This document shows, piece by piece, positions 1-9,287 of a stretch of 64,000 nucleotides of DNA. Each line of letters begins with the position of its first letter. Position 1 is the first letter of the stretch. This DNA comes from Farysia itapuensis (lineage: Eukaryota; Basidiomycota; Ustilaginomycetes; Ustilaginales; Ustilaginaceae). The DNA lies in NCBI GenBank assembly GCA_023212645.1, contig JALBYC010000018.1, positions 62,001-126,000 on the forward strand. The letters run 5' to 3'. The notes beneath the pieces are model-generated. The model was not told where the DNA came from. It was given only the letters and a program-made list of their open reading frames with translations, and did not search any database. Both the position numbers and the translations under genes were made by a program.

Positions 1-381
1 GCGGCCAGTAATTCCAAAAAGTCCGGGTCAGGAGGTGCAAGTTCCAAAATGGGCAAGACGAAGAAACGATTCCAGGACGACGTCTGGACAATAAAGTATC
101 TAAGTGGCTTTAAATGGCACATGCTCTCGGAACAGATTGCTCAGGAACGAGCGTCGCATACCGCTCGTCTCCGCACTGAGCTCAACCAGTCTGCCTACGA
201 GCAGAACGACTACCTCAAGAAAGTCGAACGAGCCCGCATCCAGAACGAGAAGGCCCAGCGTCGTGCAGCAAAGGCTCAAAAGTCGGATGGAGCAGTTGAC
301 CTCACACAAGGCATGGAGAAGTCGCGCACGTTCAAGCAACGCCAACCTGTTGCCAAAGACGTTCGAGACATGCAGGATTAG
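1..381 (+). CDS. ESF2: ESF2/ABT1-like rRNA processing factor, C-terminal part (5' truncated by window edge)
   Basis: The frame is open from the first base and ends in TAG at 379-381, so the gene begins outside the window. About 126 residues are visible. The stretch with GFKWHMLSEQ followed by a basic helix (QERASHTARLRTE) is the tail that follows the RRM in the Esf2/ABT1 family. These nucleolar proteins stimulate the RNA helicase Dbp8 and are needed for early 18S rRNA processing in the small-subunit processome. The RRM itself would lie upstream and cannot be seen. The visible tail is highly charged and probably helical. The next gene, PET112, points towards it with a 53-bp gap, so the two are convergent. 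Family assignment rests on this C-terminal signature only. Confidence 0.7.
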   Translation, partial: AASNSKKSGSGGASSKMGKTKKRFQDDVWTIKYLSGFKWHMLSEQIAQERASHTARLRTELNQSAYEQNDYLKKVERARIQNEKAQRRAAKAQKSDGAVDLTQGMEKSRTFKQRQPVAKDVRDMQD

Positions 382-434
382 TTCACGCCGAATGCACGTT
401 ACGTGGGGTATACAAATTTGCACTGATACGATCC

Positions 435-2303
435 TCAATTCTGTCCTTGAATCTGCTCGACAATGACCTCGTGCACGAGCTTGGCGTCTGCACGACCATT
501 GGCGTCTTTCATGACCTGCCCAACGATACGGGCTGCGACTTTGAGATTGCCCTTCTTGACCTCTGCAGCTTGAGCTGGTAGCTGACGGATTGCTTGGCTA
601 ACCAATGGGGCAAGTGCTTCTTTCGTATTGAGAGCCAGTAGGCCATTCTTGGACAGGGCGTTGAACACAGGCGCCGCTGTACCTGATTCGGCCGTGTCCC
701 GCTCCAATGTGTCAAGCGAGAGTGAAGGGTTCCCGTCCAAAATTTGACCTATAACAAACTTGGCCGTTGTGCCTGTACACTTGCCACTTTTGACCAGATC
801 CAGGAGCTCACCCAAATAGATGGGTGGCAGTAGGGATGCTCGGAACGGCCAGTTGCGAGCGTTGAGGATCTTGAGCAGCTCGTGAATGATCCAATTGAGT
901 GCAGTCTGCGCATCTCGGCCTTTGGCGACCCGCTCAAAGTATTCCACCGCGTCGCTTTCCTGTGCCGCCTCAATGGCGTTTGGTTCCACTTGCACGCCTT
1001 TGACTTCGGAAGCTGCGGGAACAGTGCGTCCAGCGCCTTCGTCTTCCGATCCGACCCTCATAAGAACATTGATATCCCGTGAATTGAGCAGGTATTGCTG
1101 TCGTAGGCGAGTCCGACGAGCATCTGGCAATTCCGGAATGGCTTGCTGTATATTGCTAATTTGACTAGGACACAGAATGATAGGCGGAAGGTTCGGGTCG
1201 GGCATGTAGCGATAATCTGGAGCGTCCTCTTTGCCACGCAAGCGGAAAGTCTTGCCAGTGGACTCATTGTAACCTCGAGTCTCCTGTTCGATCTGCTGAC
1301 CGTCTTGGAGAAGAGCGACTTGTCGATGCGACTCGAACGAGATTGCGTTCATCATGAAACGAATACTGTTGAGGTTCTTGACCTCACATCGCGTGCCAAA
1401 CGATTGTTGTTCGCGATTGACGGAAATGTTGACATCGCACCGCAGCGAGCCCTCTTGCATGTTGCCGTCTGACGCTCCTACTCTACGTACGAGCTCTTGC
1501 AGCTTGCGCACATAGGCACCAGCTTGCTCCGGCGTTCGCATCTGCGGTCCACTGACAATCTCCATGAGACCGGTCCCGGCACGATTGAGATCTACAAATC
1601 TCTGGCTAGAGTTCTCCTCGGTGTCTGTGTTGCTGATGGTGCGCGAAGTATCGCCTGTGTCAAAGTAGGTAGACTTGGCTGTGTCCTGCTCCAGCTGTAC
1701 CTGCTCGATAACAACGGTCACTTCGTCATCTATACTAGGCAGATGGCCCTCCTCGAAACTAAGGTGGACTTTGCCGTCGTTGGCCAAGGGACTGTACTTT
1801 TGTGTTATCTGGTAGCCTGCTGGCAGGTCCGAGTAAAAGTAGTGTTTGCGGTCGAAGCGACTCTCTGGGTGGACCACGCAGTTTAATGCAAGCGCCGTGC
1901 TTACTGCAAGTCGTACGGCAGACTGATTGAGCGTTGGTAACGTTCCAGGATGGGCCGCGTCAAACGCCGAGACCAGTGTGTTTGGTCTGGTGGCCATAGT
2001 CGGGAGCCTGGCATTGCTGAACAATTTGTGAGTGTGCTTGATCTGGATATGGCATTCGACTCCTATCACTGCTTGCCACCCTGGCGGTAGTGGAGGATAA
2101 TGGGAAACTGTGCCTGGCGTAGGTAATGATGTCGAAGATGGCGCTTGCGCCTTTGCCTTCTTTCGCGAGCTAGTCGAAGTACTCAGTAAGCGGATGTTGC
2201 ATTTTTGCGACGATGACCCTGCCCTTTCCGAGTACGGTAACGATCGGGACAGACTGGAGCAACACTGCCGAGACAGCAGTGCCACTGCGCCTCGTCTGAG
2301 CAT
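435..2303 (-). CDS. PET112: Mitochondrial glutamyl-tRNA(Gln) amidotransferase subunit B (GatB)
   Basis: Single-exon gene of 622 residues. GatB is the kinase/tRNA-binding subunit of the amidotransferase that converts Glu-tRNA(Gln) to Gln-tRNA(Gln) in mitochondria. Visible signatures are ECHIQIKHTHKLFSNA near residue 83, the HYFYSDLPAGYQITQ segment, DLNRAGTGLMEIVSGPQ, and a DAPDYRYMPDPNLPP motif in the middle. A C-terminal YqeY-like tail (VMKDANGRADAKLVHEVI) follows. The first ~70 residues are rich in Arg, Ser and Leu with almost no acids, as expected for a mitochondrial presequence. The ATG at 2301-2303 is the first in frame and gives this leader. It is divergent from the threonine aldolase gene. 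The length is typical once the presequence is allowed for. No intron is needed. Confidence 0.93.
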   Translation of the reverse strand: MLRRGAVALLSRQCCSSLSRSLPYSERAGSSSQKCNIRLLSTSTSSRKKAKAQAPSSTSLPTPGTVSHYPPLPPGWQAVIGVECHIQIKHTHKLFSNARLPTMATRPNTLVSAFDAAHPGTLPTLNQSAVRLAVSTALALNCVVHPESRFDRKHYFYSDLPAGYQITQKYSPLANDGKVHLSFEEGHLPSIDDEVTVVIEQVQLEQDTAKSTYFDTGDTSRTISNTDTEENSSQRFVDLNRAGTGLMEIVSGPQMRTPEQAGAYVRKLQELVRRVGASDGNMQEGSLRCDVNISVNREQQSFGTRCEVKNLNSIRFMMNAISFESHRQVALLQDGQQIEQETRGYNESTGKTFRLRGKEDAPDYRYMPDPNLPPIILCPSQISNIQQAIPELPDARRTRLRQQYLLNSRDINVLMRVGSEDEGAGRTVPAASEVKGVQVEPNAIEAAQESDAVEYFERVAKGRDAQTALNWIIHELLKILNARNWPFRASLLPPIYLGELLDLVKSGKCTGTTAKFVIGQILDGNPSLSLDTLERDTAESGTAAPVFNALSKNGLLALNTKEALAPLVSQAIRQLPAQAAEVKKGNLKVAARIVGQVMKDANGRADAKLVHEVIVEQIQGQN

Positions 2304-2656
2304 GGCGTTGCGGGAGGGTCAAGGAAGCATGCAGGCGAATTGGAAGAAGAAATGATATCGGCTATCACCTATCGGGGCTGGCATCGGGGGGCGTCACCAA
2401 CCCTGCTGACCCTAGCTTATCGCGATCCTCTGCCCTCAGTGAGCAAGTCGAGCAGTGTTTGCATTTAAGCGTTCTAGTTGGCCGACACTTGCCGCGGGTG
2501 TGGCAACCTCACCGTGGAACGTGGCCGTACCGCTTTGGAAAGGGAACCGGTTGGCCTTGCGCCGATAGCATGGTCCGGCGTAGACGCCGAAGAGCAAAAG
2601 GAAATTGGCCGATCTGAGCTTCTTTTGAACCGTAACAGCCGAAAAAGAAGAGATAG
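2304..2656. promoter_or_regulatory. Divergent intergenic region between PET112 and the threonine aldolase-PCC1-like gene
   Basis: These 353 bp separate two start codons on opposite strands and must hold both promoters. If the aldolase starts at its internal ATG (2801), its leader extends to about 500 bp. No TATA box or repeat stands out. Confidence 0.5.
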
Positions 2657-4567
2657 ATGCCGAAATCACCATCCTTCCTTCCATCATCGCTGCTCGTCCC
2701 ATCCCCTCTTTACATGCTTCTGGCCAGACCATTCGGCATTGCCAGAACCATTGCAAGAACTGCACGCATAGCTCATCTGCATACTTGCTCTCCCGTCAAA
2801 ATGTCGGCTGCTAACGCTTATCCTCTCCAGCCCTCGGAGAAGATTGATCACACACACACGCCGGCCAAGACGCAGCATCCGATCAACGTACAAAAGAACG
2901 GCAACGGAGCAGTGCAAGATAACGCCGGTAAAGATGACGCGGTACAACGTCAGAAGAACAAGACCGCGCCGTTGCTATCTGCAAACCCGCTTGTTGGAAA
3001 GATAGACAACGCCAAGAAGCTGCAGCAGATTGCCCGTGACTTTCGCTCAGACACCATTACGATTCCTACCGATCTCATGATGAGCGAGATGGCGCTCGCT
3101 TCGCGCGGCGACGATGTCTATGGAGATGATGAGACCACCAACTCGTTCCAGGCAGAGATTGCCGCTCTGACCGGTAAGGAGTCGGCCATCTTTGTCTCCA
3201 GTGGCACGCTGTCCAACCAACTCGCTCTGCGCACTCATCTCGTGCAGCCGCCATACACTGTCTTGTGCGACACCCGCTCCCACATCTTTCGGTACGAAGC
3301 CAGCGGAATTGCTTTCCACTGTGGTGCTGCTACCGAAATCGTCGCACCTTCCAATGGACACCATCTGCGCTGGCAGCAAGATATCCTCCCCAATCTCTCT
3401 CTGGACGACGACATTCACTTTTCCCCAACTCGAATCATCTCGCTCGAGAACACGCTTCACGGCACCATCTTCCCGCAGGACGAGATCATCAAGATCTCCA
3501 ACGAGGCTCGCAAGCGTGGCTTGATCATGCATCTCGACGGTGCCCGTCTCTGGAATGTGGCTGCTGAAACTGGCCTTAGCATCAAGGAGCTGTGCGATCC
3601 TTTCGACTCGGTCTCGCTGTGTCTCAGCAAGGGTCTCGGAGCTCCCATCGGCAGTATCTTGGTCGGTTCTTCAGATTTCATCAAAAAGGTTCGCCACTTC
3701 CGCAAGCTGTATGGCGGTGGTGTGCGACAGGTGGGCTCCCTGGTCGCAGCAGCCCGTGTAGCTGTTTCCGAAACTTACCCAAAACTTCAAAGCACACATC
3801 AGCTTGCCCGCTACGCAGCGCAGCAGCTCGAGAAACTCGGTGTTCGTCTCACTGCACCTGTCGAGACAAACATGGTGTTCTTAGATCCATCCTCCGTCGG
3901 CGTTGCCATCCCGGACTTGGTCGCTCGAGCAGCTGCTCTTCCCCAGCCCATCAAGCTCGGTGGTGGACGATTGGTGGTGCACTACCAAGTCACCAAAGAA
4001 GCCATCGACGATCTGATTCAACTCCTTCAGACGCTCAAGTCTGAGCATCAGAATGGTGGCGTCAAGGGCGGCTCCAACGGTGTCAAATCCAACGGTCTCT
4101 ACTCGACCAACACTGGCGTGGCATCCAAGGAACCTGATGCCGGTTCCCTTCAGATACAATTCCGCACAATCGAGCCAACCGAGCAGCAGTCTGACATGAA
4201 GCACGCCGTCTCTCTCGTCCTTCCTTTCCCGGACGAGACGTCTGCCAGCACGCTTCAAAACGCCCTCGGCGTCGACAAGGAACTCAAACCCTCGCAGGTG
4301 CGCAAACACTTTCAGCAGCTTCCCCCCTCCACCACCGGCAGCACGGAGGTTCAGCTCAGAGTCGACATCCAGGCAACCACCGTACGACAACTGCGGTTGA
4401 GCGTCAATGCGTTCTTGGAGGACGCCGCGCTGGTCTGTCGCACCATGTCGATCTTTGACCCCGCCAGCAGCACCACGTCCTCCCTCGAGACGCAATTGCA
4501 CGAGCAAGCCAAGAAACTGCACGCTGCTGACGAGCTCGAACAGGGCTCAGTCGGTCTTGCCGGCTAG
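2657..4567 (+). CDS. GLY1: L-threonine aldolase with C-terminal PCC1-like (KEOPS/EKC) domain, one continuous frame
   Basis: One uninterrupted 636-residue frame. Residues ~127-462 are a PLP-dependent L-threonine aldolase (threonine to glycine plus acetaldehyde): FRSDTITIPTDLM, SSGTLSNQLALR (181-192), HLDGARLWN (292-300), and the Schiff-base lysine in SLCLSKGLGAPIGS (K325). A Gly/Ser/Asn linker (463-513) follows. Residues 514-600 then resemble Pcc1, the small dimerising subunit of the KEOPS/EKC complex that makes t6A on tRNA: SLVLPFPDE, LGVDKELKPSQV, and VRQLRLSVNAFLEDAALVCRTM. Yeast Gly1 is about 387 residues and Pcc1 about 88, so both parts are full size. The first 48 residues contain no acidic residue and several arginines, which fits a mitochondrial presequence. 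An internal ATG at 2801 with A at -3 would give a cytosolic form of 588 residues. A second in-frame ATG at 4196 opens the PCC1-like part. The aldolase call is firm; the PCC1 call rests on motif resemblance. Confidence 0.85.
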   Translation: MPKSPSFLPSSLLVPSPLYMLLARPFGIARTIARTARIAHLHTCSPVKMSAANAYPLQPSEKIDHTHTPAKTQHPINVQKNGNGAVQDNAGKDDAVQRQKNKTAPLLSANPLVGKIDNAKKLQQIARDFRSDTITIPTDLMMSEMALASRGDDVYGDDETTNSFQAEIAALTGKESAIFVSSGTLSNQLALRTHLVQPPYTVLCDTRSHIFRYEASGIAFHCGAATEIVAPSNGHHLRWQQDILPNLSLDDDIHFSPTRIISLENTLHGTIFPQDEIIKISNEARKRGLIMHLDGARLWNVAAETGLSIKELCDPFDSVSLCLSKGLGAPIGSILVGSSDFIKKVRHFRKLYGGGVRQVGSLVAAARVAVSETYPKLQSTHQLARYAAQQLEKLGVRLTAPVETNMVFLDPSSVGVAIPDLVARAAALPQPIKLGGGRLVVHYQVTKEAIDDLIQLLQTLKSEHQNGGVKGGSNGVKSNGLYSTNTGVASKEPDAGSLQIQFRTIEPTEQQSDMKHAVSLVLPFPDETSASTLQNALGVDKELKPSQVRKHFQQLPPSTTGSTEVQLRVDIQATTVRQLRLSVNAFLEDAALVCRTMSIFDPASSTTSSLETQLHEQAKKLHAADELEQGSVGLAG

Positions 4568-4696
4568 AGTTTTTGGTACTACACGTATTTCCGCTCCCTT
4601 CACATATACACACAGCGGTGCGCGTTGCTAATAGTTTCATATATTTGCCTGATCAAGGGAGGTTTGTGCGGGTTTGAGGCGACAGAGGGGGAACAT

Positions 4697-7600
4697 CTAT
4701 CGTGCTTCGGGTTGACCACCGGATCCGGGAGCTGTGGCGCCGTCGTCACCGCCGTTGCGTCGGTTCTGGTTGCCAGCGACGCTGTTGAGATCCTTGTCCA
4801 CATCGGCGGCATCGTCGTCGTCGTCAGCGGCCATGGCCGCTGCTATAGCCGCGGCGTCTTCGGGACTTAATTCGTCGTCGTCCGCAGTACGCGTGGGCGC
4901 GTCCTGACCATCGCCAGTAGGCGCAGGTGCATCCGTGCTGTCACCCAGTTTGAGCGGACGGAACTCGTCTTTGGGTTTTCGGTCGACCATGAGCAAAATT
5001 CCGCCTCCACCGCCTACCGCCGAGGTGAGGAAGCTTCGAGCGACATCCGCCGATGGACCAGCGTTTGCCGAGTTGGCTGTTGCAGTCGGTGGTGCAGCCG
5101 CTGAATTGTCCGCGGCGCTGTTGGCAAGCGCCTGCTGGTGAAGCGACTTGACAGCCGGCAATGCCGGTCCAGACGACACACCACTCGGCGTCACCGTACC
5201 ACTAGCACCCGGCGCAGGAGATGGGTTGCCAAGCAGCTTGGCTGCGACCGAAGACGTGTTGTACACATCCTGTCGCACCTTGCCACCAAGACCCTGCACA
5301 GGTCGGATCGGCACAAAGCGTGCATTCTCGGGGAAGCTCACAAACTTGACCTGCGCCGGAGTCACGCGCGAGTAGTTGGGAAGCAACTCGGACGCCGGTT
5401 CCGCCTTGCGTTCCTTCTTGGGCTTCTTGGTGGCTTTGCTTTCTTCCTCCATGGTTACGTCACCATCGTCCTTTTTGGACGTTGGGGCCGTGTCGTCGAG
5501 GTCCATGGCATCGCCGCCTTCAGCCTGGGCTTTATTTCGCTCCTTAGTGCGCTGTCGAGCCTGTGCTTTCACAGTGGTGGAGAGCACGGCCGTCTCGACC
5601 CGTTCAACCTTCTTCTCCGACGGAGCTTTGTATGCTGTGGGATAGGCAAACAGACTAGGCTTCACCTCCGAGACAAACTCGAACTCGGGAATCCTCAACT
5701 CTCGATTCAGACCAATCAAGGCGGTCGGGGTAAACGCCAGTGCCGAAAAGTGTGCCAGAGGGAACCAGTACCAGAACTGAGTGAACAACGCCATACCGAC
5801 AATGGCAGGCATGTTGGCGTTGCCGCCTCGGCTCTGCAACGAGATAGTCACATTTCGTCCTCCGGCGTCGATCAAGCCTTGAGCGAGCGAAGCTCCAAAC
5901 TTAGCCATGGCGTCTTCGTGCTTGTCCGAAACGATCTTGTCAAACGTTTTTCGAGCACTGGTGACGCGGGGATTGAGCGCCTCGTTCTGCTGAATAAAGA
6001 TCATGGCCAGAGCAATACAGGCACCTTGGCGGACAAAGTCGACAGGGTCCTTGGTCATAGGTTCGAGCAAGTCAACTGCCTCGTCCAGACCGGTGCCCGC
6101 ACAAGCGATACCCAGTGCAAGCGTGCTTCCGTATCGGACATGAGGGTTGTAAGACTCCGACAAAAGCTGGACGATGCGTGGGACCTGTGTGGGATTGCGG
6201 AAGAGCAGGAAACCCAGACTGGTGACTGCAGCTCGACGCACATCATCGCTGACGTCAGAGACGGCAATATGCAACAGCTGTCGTACCGCTTTATTGTTGC
6301 CTGTGCCCGCGTATGCCAGGGCAATCGTATAAACACCTCCATACCGCAAGATGGCGTCCTTGTCCCCCAAAAGCGTCTCGACCATGCTGTCGGCCAGCTC
6401 TTCTTTGCCGTAAAATAGCAAGGCGATACCGATCGCCAGGCCGCGAATGATCTTTTCGTGCTGGGTGTCGTGAGCGTACTGTAGCATCTCTTCAACTGCC
6501 CGCTCGGAGCCAGTGCCAAGCATGACGAGACCCATAGCATAACCGCTGGCTTCTCCAGCCACAGCCGAGTCGGTGTACAGGACATTGCGAAGCTCTTCGT
6601 AGACATCCTGGTTTCCTGTGGCCATACCGGCAGCACCCAATCCGAGAGCGGCGCCATGCTGAACGATCTCGGCCGGATTGCTCTTGAGTGTGGTGGTCAA
6701 TAGCTCCATGACTTCGGCACCATGGTTGGCATGGATGAGTCCAAGGGCAAACAAACTGCCACCCTCCGAATAGACACTGCTTGTAACGTTGTCTTGGGGC
6801 AGATACGGTCTGAGAATGCTGATGCCTTCTTTGAGGTTGCCCTTGTTCAGCACACCAAGAGCAGCGGTAGCAGTGAACTTGGACCAGTTGGAGGCTTTGG
6901 CAAGCCACTCGAGATTGTCCCGCAAAAATTTGTCCGATGTTGTTCCGGCATTCATGAAGGCGTTTGCGAAACTGATTGCCGAGTGGTAAATACTGCTGCG
7001 AGCGTCAAGGGCGTCCTTGGTAGCTTTCAGGATAGGCAGATCAGCTCGGTTGGATCTTTTGAGGAATTCGAGGTATAGCTGAATGCTTTCCTCTCCTTGC
7101 AAGATAGAGCGAATCCGGGCTACACACGATTCGACGGTAGCGGCATCGTCGTCGCCGTTCATGTCGGCGTCTGTCTCGGATTTGACGACAGAGTCAGTGA
7201 TTTTTGTGGCGAGATCTTTTCGGACGTTTTCGAGATACTCTTGGGTGGCGCTCTCGGCCAAGTCAAAGGCGAGCTGATAAGCAACCAGTAGAGGGTCTTT
7301 GCCTGTATTGGTAAGTGAAGAGCTCGAAGGCTGGTGGGCAAGCTGAATCAGGCCGAAGAGCAGGTCAGAAGCGAGCTCGGGTGCGTTGAGATATACGTAG
7401 CACTGTCCAATGCTGAAATGGTCGGGCGAGGGAAGACGCTGGAAAAGCTTGACTAGCAGATGGAGGATCTGATTGCGAACCTCGATGGTAGGTACTACGC
7501 CGACAGTGCTCTCCAGAACGTATGTGAGAAGACCAGCGTCGTGTGTGACGCTGTACACCTCTTCGATTACATCTAGACGCTGGGTCTCGAGCGCAATTCC

Positions 7601-8047
7601 CAATGCCTGTTTGAACTCCTTGTCGGCAATGCAGCGGGTGAACATCTGATCAACGATGCTCTTGAGACGCGCATCAATCTTGCTGGAATCAGACTCAGTG
7701 GACGAGCTTGAAATGTATCGATCAATGGCCTTTGAGACGACGGTATCTACGTATTCATCCTTTTTTTCAACGTCAAACAAGGATCCAGCCCCAAGGGCAA
7801 ACATCAGGGCCTCGTCATGCTCGCCAAGATGAAAGTAGATCTTGGAAGCGACGAGAGCAGCAAGCTTGCGATCTGGGAAGCGTTCATCTTCGTAGAGGAT
7901 TTCGACCTTGCTGATTGCATCGGCGATTTCTGTCCAGAATTGATCTACAAGTGTGTCGAGACGTTTGAGCGCATACGACTGGAGCTCTGGTTCTGGCTCG
8001 TCGAGCAGAGCGATGATGCCCGCTGCTGAAGTGACGAGTGCGACCAT
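4697..8047 (-). CDS. RPN2: 26S proteasome regulatory subunit RPN2 (PSMD1)
   Basis: Scaffold subunit of the 19S base. It starts at the ATG at 8045-8047, giving MVALVTSAAGIIALLDEPEP, which matches the family N-terminus (..LLALLDEPEPELK..). The open frame continues 45 codons upstream but only as leader. The protein is about 1116 residues, longer than the ~950 usual. Residues ~350-800 hold the helical proteasome/cyclosome repeats, seen as repeated Gly-Ala-rich units such as GAALGLGAAGMATG, YGSTLALGIACAGTG and RQGACIALAMIF. A Lys/Glu-rich insert (KKPKKERKAEPASE) and Ala/Pro-rich linkers follow. The C-terminus is an acidic and Ala-rich tail with LSPEDAAAIAAAMAADDDD. The short Rpn13-binding end known from animals (PFEYIDD type) is not visible. 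Convergent with the aldolase gene and head to head with HUS1. Confidence 0.95.
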   Translation of the reverse strand: MVALVTSAAGIIALLDEPEPELQSYALKRLDTLVDQFWTEIADAISKVEILYEDERFPDRKLAALVASKIYFHLGEHDEALMFALGAGSLFDVEKKDEYVDTVVSKAIDRYISSSSTESDSSKIDARLKSIVDQMFTRCIADKEFKQALGIALETQRLDVIEEVYSVTHDAGLLTYVLESTVGVVPTIEVRNQILHLLVKLFQRLPSPDHFSIGQCYVYLNAPELASDLLFGLIQLAHQPSSSSLTNTGKDPLLVAYQLAFDLAESATQEYLENVRKDLATKITDSVVKSETDADMNGDDDAATVESCVARIRSILQGEESIQLYLEFLKRSNRADLPILKATKDALDARSSIYHSAISFANAFMNAGTTSDKFLRDNLEWLAKASNWSKFTATAALGVLNKGNLKEGISILRPYLPQDNVTSSVYSEGGSLFALGLIHANHGAEVMELLTTTLKSNPAEIVQHGAALGLGAAGMATGNQDVYEELRNVLYTDSAVAGEASGYAMGLVMLGTGSERAVEEMLQYAHDTQHEKIIRGLAIGIALLFYGKEELADSMVETLLGDKDAILRYGGVYTIALAYAGTGNNKAVRQLLHIAVSDVSDDVRRAAVTSLGFLLFRNPTQVPRIVQLLSESYNPHVRYGSTLALGIACAGTGLDEAVDLLEPMTKDPVDFVRQGACIALAMIFIQQNEALNPRVTSARKTFDKIVSDKHEDAMAKFGASLAQGLIDAGGRNVTISLQSRGGNANMPAIVGMALFTQFWYWFPLAHFSALAFTPTALIGLNRELRIPEFEFVSEVKPSLFAYPTAYKAPSEKKVERVETAVLSTTVKAQARQRTKERNKAQAEGGDAMDLDDTAPTSKKDDGDVTMEEESKATKKPKKERKAEPASELLPNYSRVTPAQVKFVSFPENARFVPIRPVQGLGGKVRQDVYNTSSVAAKLLGNPSPAPGASGTVTPSGVSSGPALPAVKSLHQQALANSAADNSAAAPPTATANSANAGPSADVARSFLTSAVGGGGGILLMVDRKPKDEFRPLKLGDSTDAPAPTGDGQDAPTRTADDDELSPEDAAAIAAAMAADDDDDAADVDKDLNSVAGNQNRRNGGDDGATAPGSGGQPEAR

Positions 8048-8250
8048 ACCGAGAGTCAAGACGGGCGACAGGGGTGATGGGAAGAGCTTAAAGTGACACT
8101 TGGGAAGAAGGTGGCTGACGACGCGACTTTGTGTTTGCTCCGTGATCGACTTGCCGCGAACCTCCACCCAGCCCCGCAACACTCAATCGGCCGGGAAATT
8201 GTCAGAGTACAACACTCAGTCCAACACCATCCCTTGCCTTGCATGCTCCA
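8048..8250. promoter_or_regulatory. Short bidirectional promoter region RPN2/HUS1
   Basis: Only 203 bp separate the RPN2 and HUS1 start codons on opposite strands, so both promoters must overlap here. No obvious TATA box was seen. Confidence 0.5.
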
Positions 8251-9224
8251 ATGCGCTTTCGAACCGAGATCGCGGATGTGTCTGTCTTTACAAGAGTAGT
8301 GCAGTCGATCGGAAAGGTGGCCAGCAAGTGCATCATCAAATTGACCCCGGACAAGATCCATCTCATCTGTCCAGGAGACAGTGACGGCACACAGATCTGG
8401 TCTCAGTTACAGGCCGACTCAATCTTCTCCGACTACCGCATCGAGTCCAACTTTCAGAACCAGATCAACCTTGAGGTTTCGCCAGATACACTCTTGAAAG
8501 CGTTACGCTCTGCAAGTCATGCTGACGCTGTCATCTTGCGTCTAGCGAAACGCGACAAGGATGCCTTGCTCTCCTTTTCAATATCGGCCAAAAGCCATAC
8601 TGGAGGCAAGCTTGAGGTGCTGCAAGATGTATTGATCAAGGTGCTCAAGCCCGCAGAGATGAGTCGCATTCTCGAACCGCTTTGTCCTGAACCGGATGTG
8701 CACATCATTCTGCCAAAGCTGCTGCATCTGAGAACGGTGGCTGACCATATGAGAAGCCTTTCCGACGTATTGACGATCTCCGCCAATCACCAAGGAGATC
8801 TGAGGCTGGCGGTAACAGAGGCTGAAGTCAAGCTCGATACCACCTGGTCCAAACTGACCCATCCAAATATCAATGGTAAGCCGTATCGAGATTATGAATT
8901 CGCGCACAAGTGTTGACCGCCTTTGGACGCAGCCTCCCAAAACAGCACCGCTCAACAAAGCGACCCGTCCGAACACAAGAGCGTCAATCTCGAGATGAAG
9001 TCATTCCTACGCTTTCTCTCCAGCTATGTGGTAGCAACAACTACGATCGCGTGTATCTGCGCGAACCACTGTGCCATCTTCTACGTCTACATCGGAGACA
9101 TTGACAAGAGTTCTGGTGTCATGACGGTAAGTGACGACCCAGTCGATGCTTTACGAGACTCGCTGCTGATCACTGTTCTGGTCGACAGTTCTTTCTTCCC
9201 GGTGTGTTACGCGAGGACGATTGA
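8251..9224 (+). CDS. HUS1: Checkpoint clamp subunit HUS1 (9-1-1 complex), three exons
   Basis: PCNA-like subunit of the Rad9-Rad1-Hus1 clamp that is loaded at damaged DNA and activates ATR signalling. The start is the ATG at 8251 (MRFRTEIADVSVFTRVVQ), the conserved family N-terminus; the upstream TTG-containing extension is not needed. Exons are 8251-8875, 8933-9126 and 9189-9224. The introns are 57 and 62 nt with GTAAG donors and CAG acceptors. Without splicing the frame stops early at 8916. Joined, it gives 284 residues, the normal Hus1 size. Motifs include YRIESNFQNQINLEV, LLKALRSASHADAVILRLAKRD and the C-terminal VNLEMKSFLRFLSS, ending in FFLPGVLREDD. The stop lies 63 bp from the convergent VPS28 stop. 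Confidence 0.92.
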
Positions 9225-9287
9225 TATATCTGCTCTACATAGTCCCGCATTGTACAATACCATAGTCACCATTTGCAGCAACCTTGT

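Noticed and set aside
5138..6418. 426-codon plus-strand open frame opposite RPN2
   Set aside because: It mirrors the codon pattern of RPN2, has Arg/His-rich composition and no family motif.
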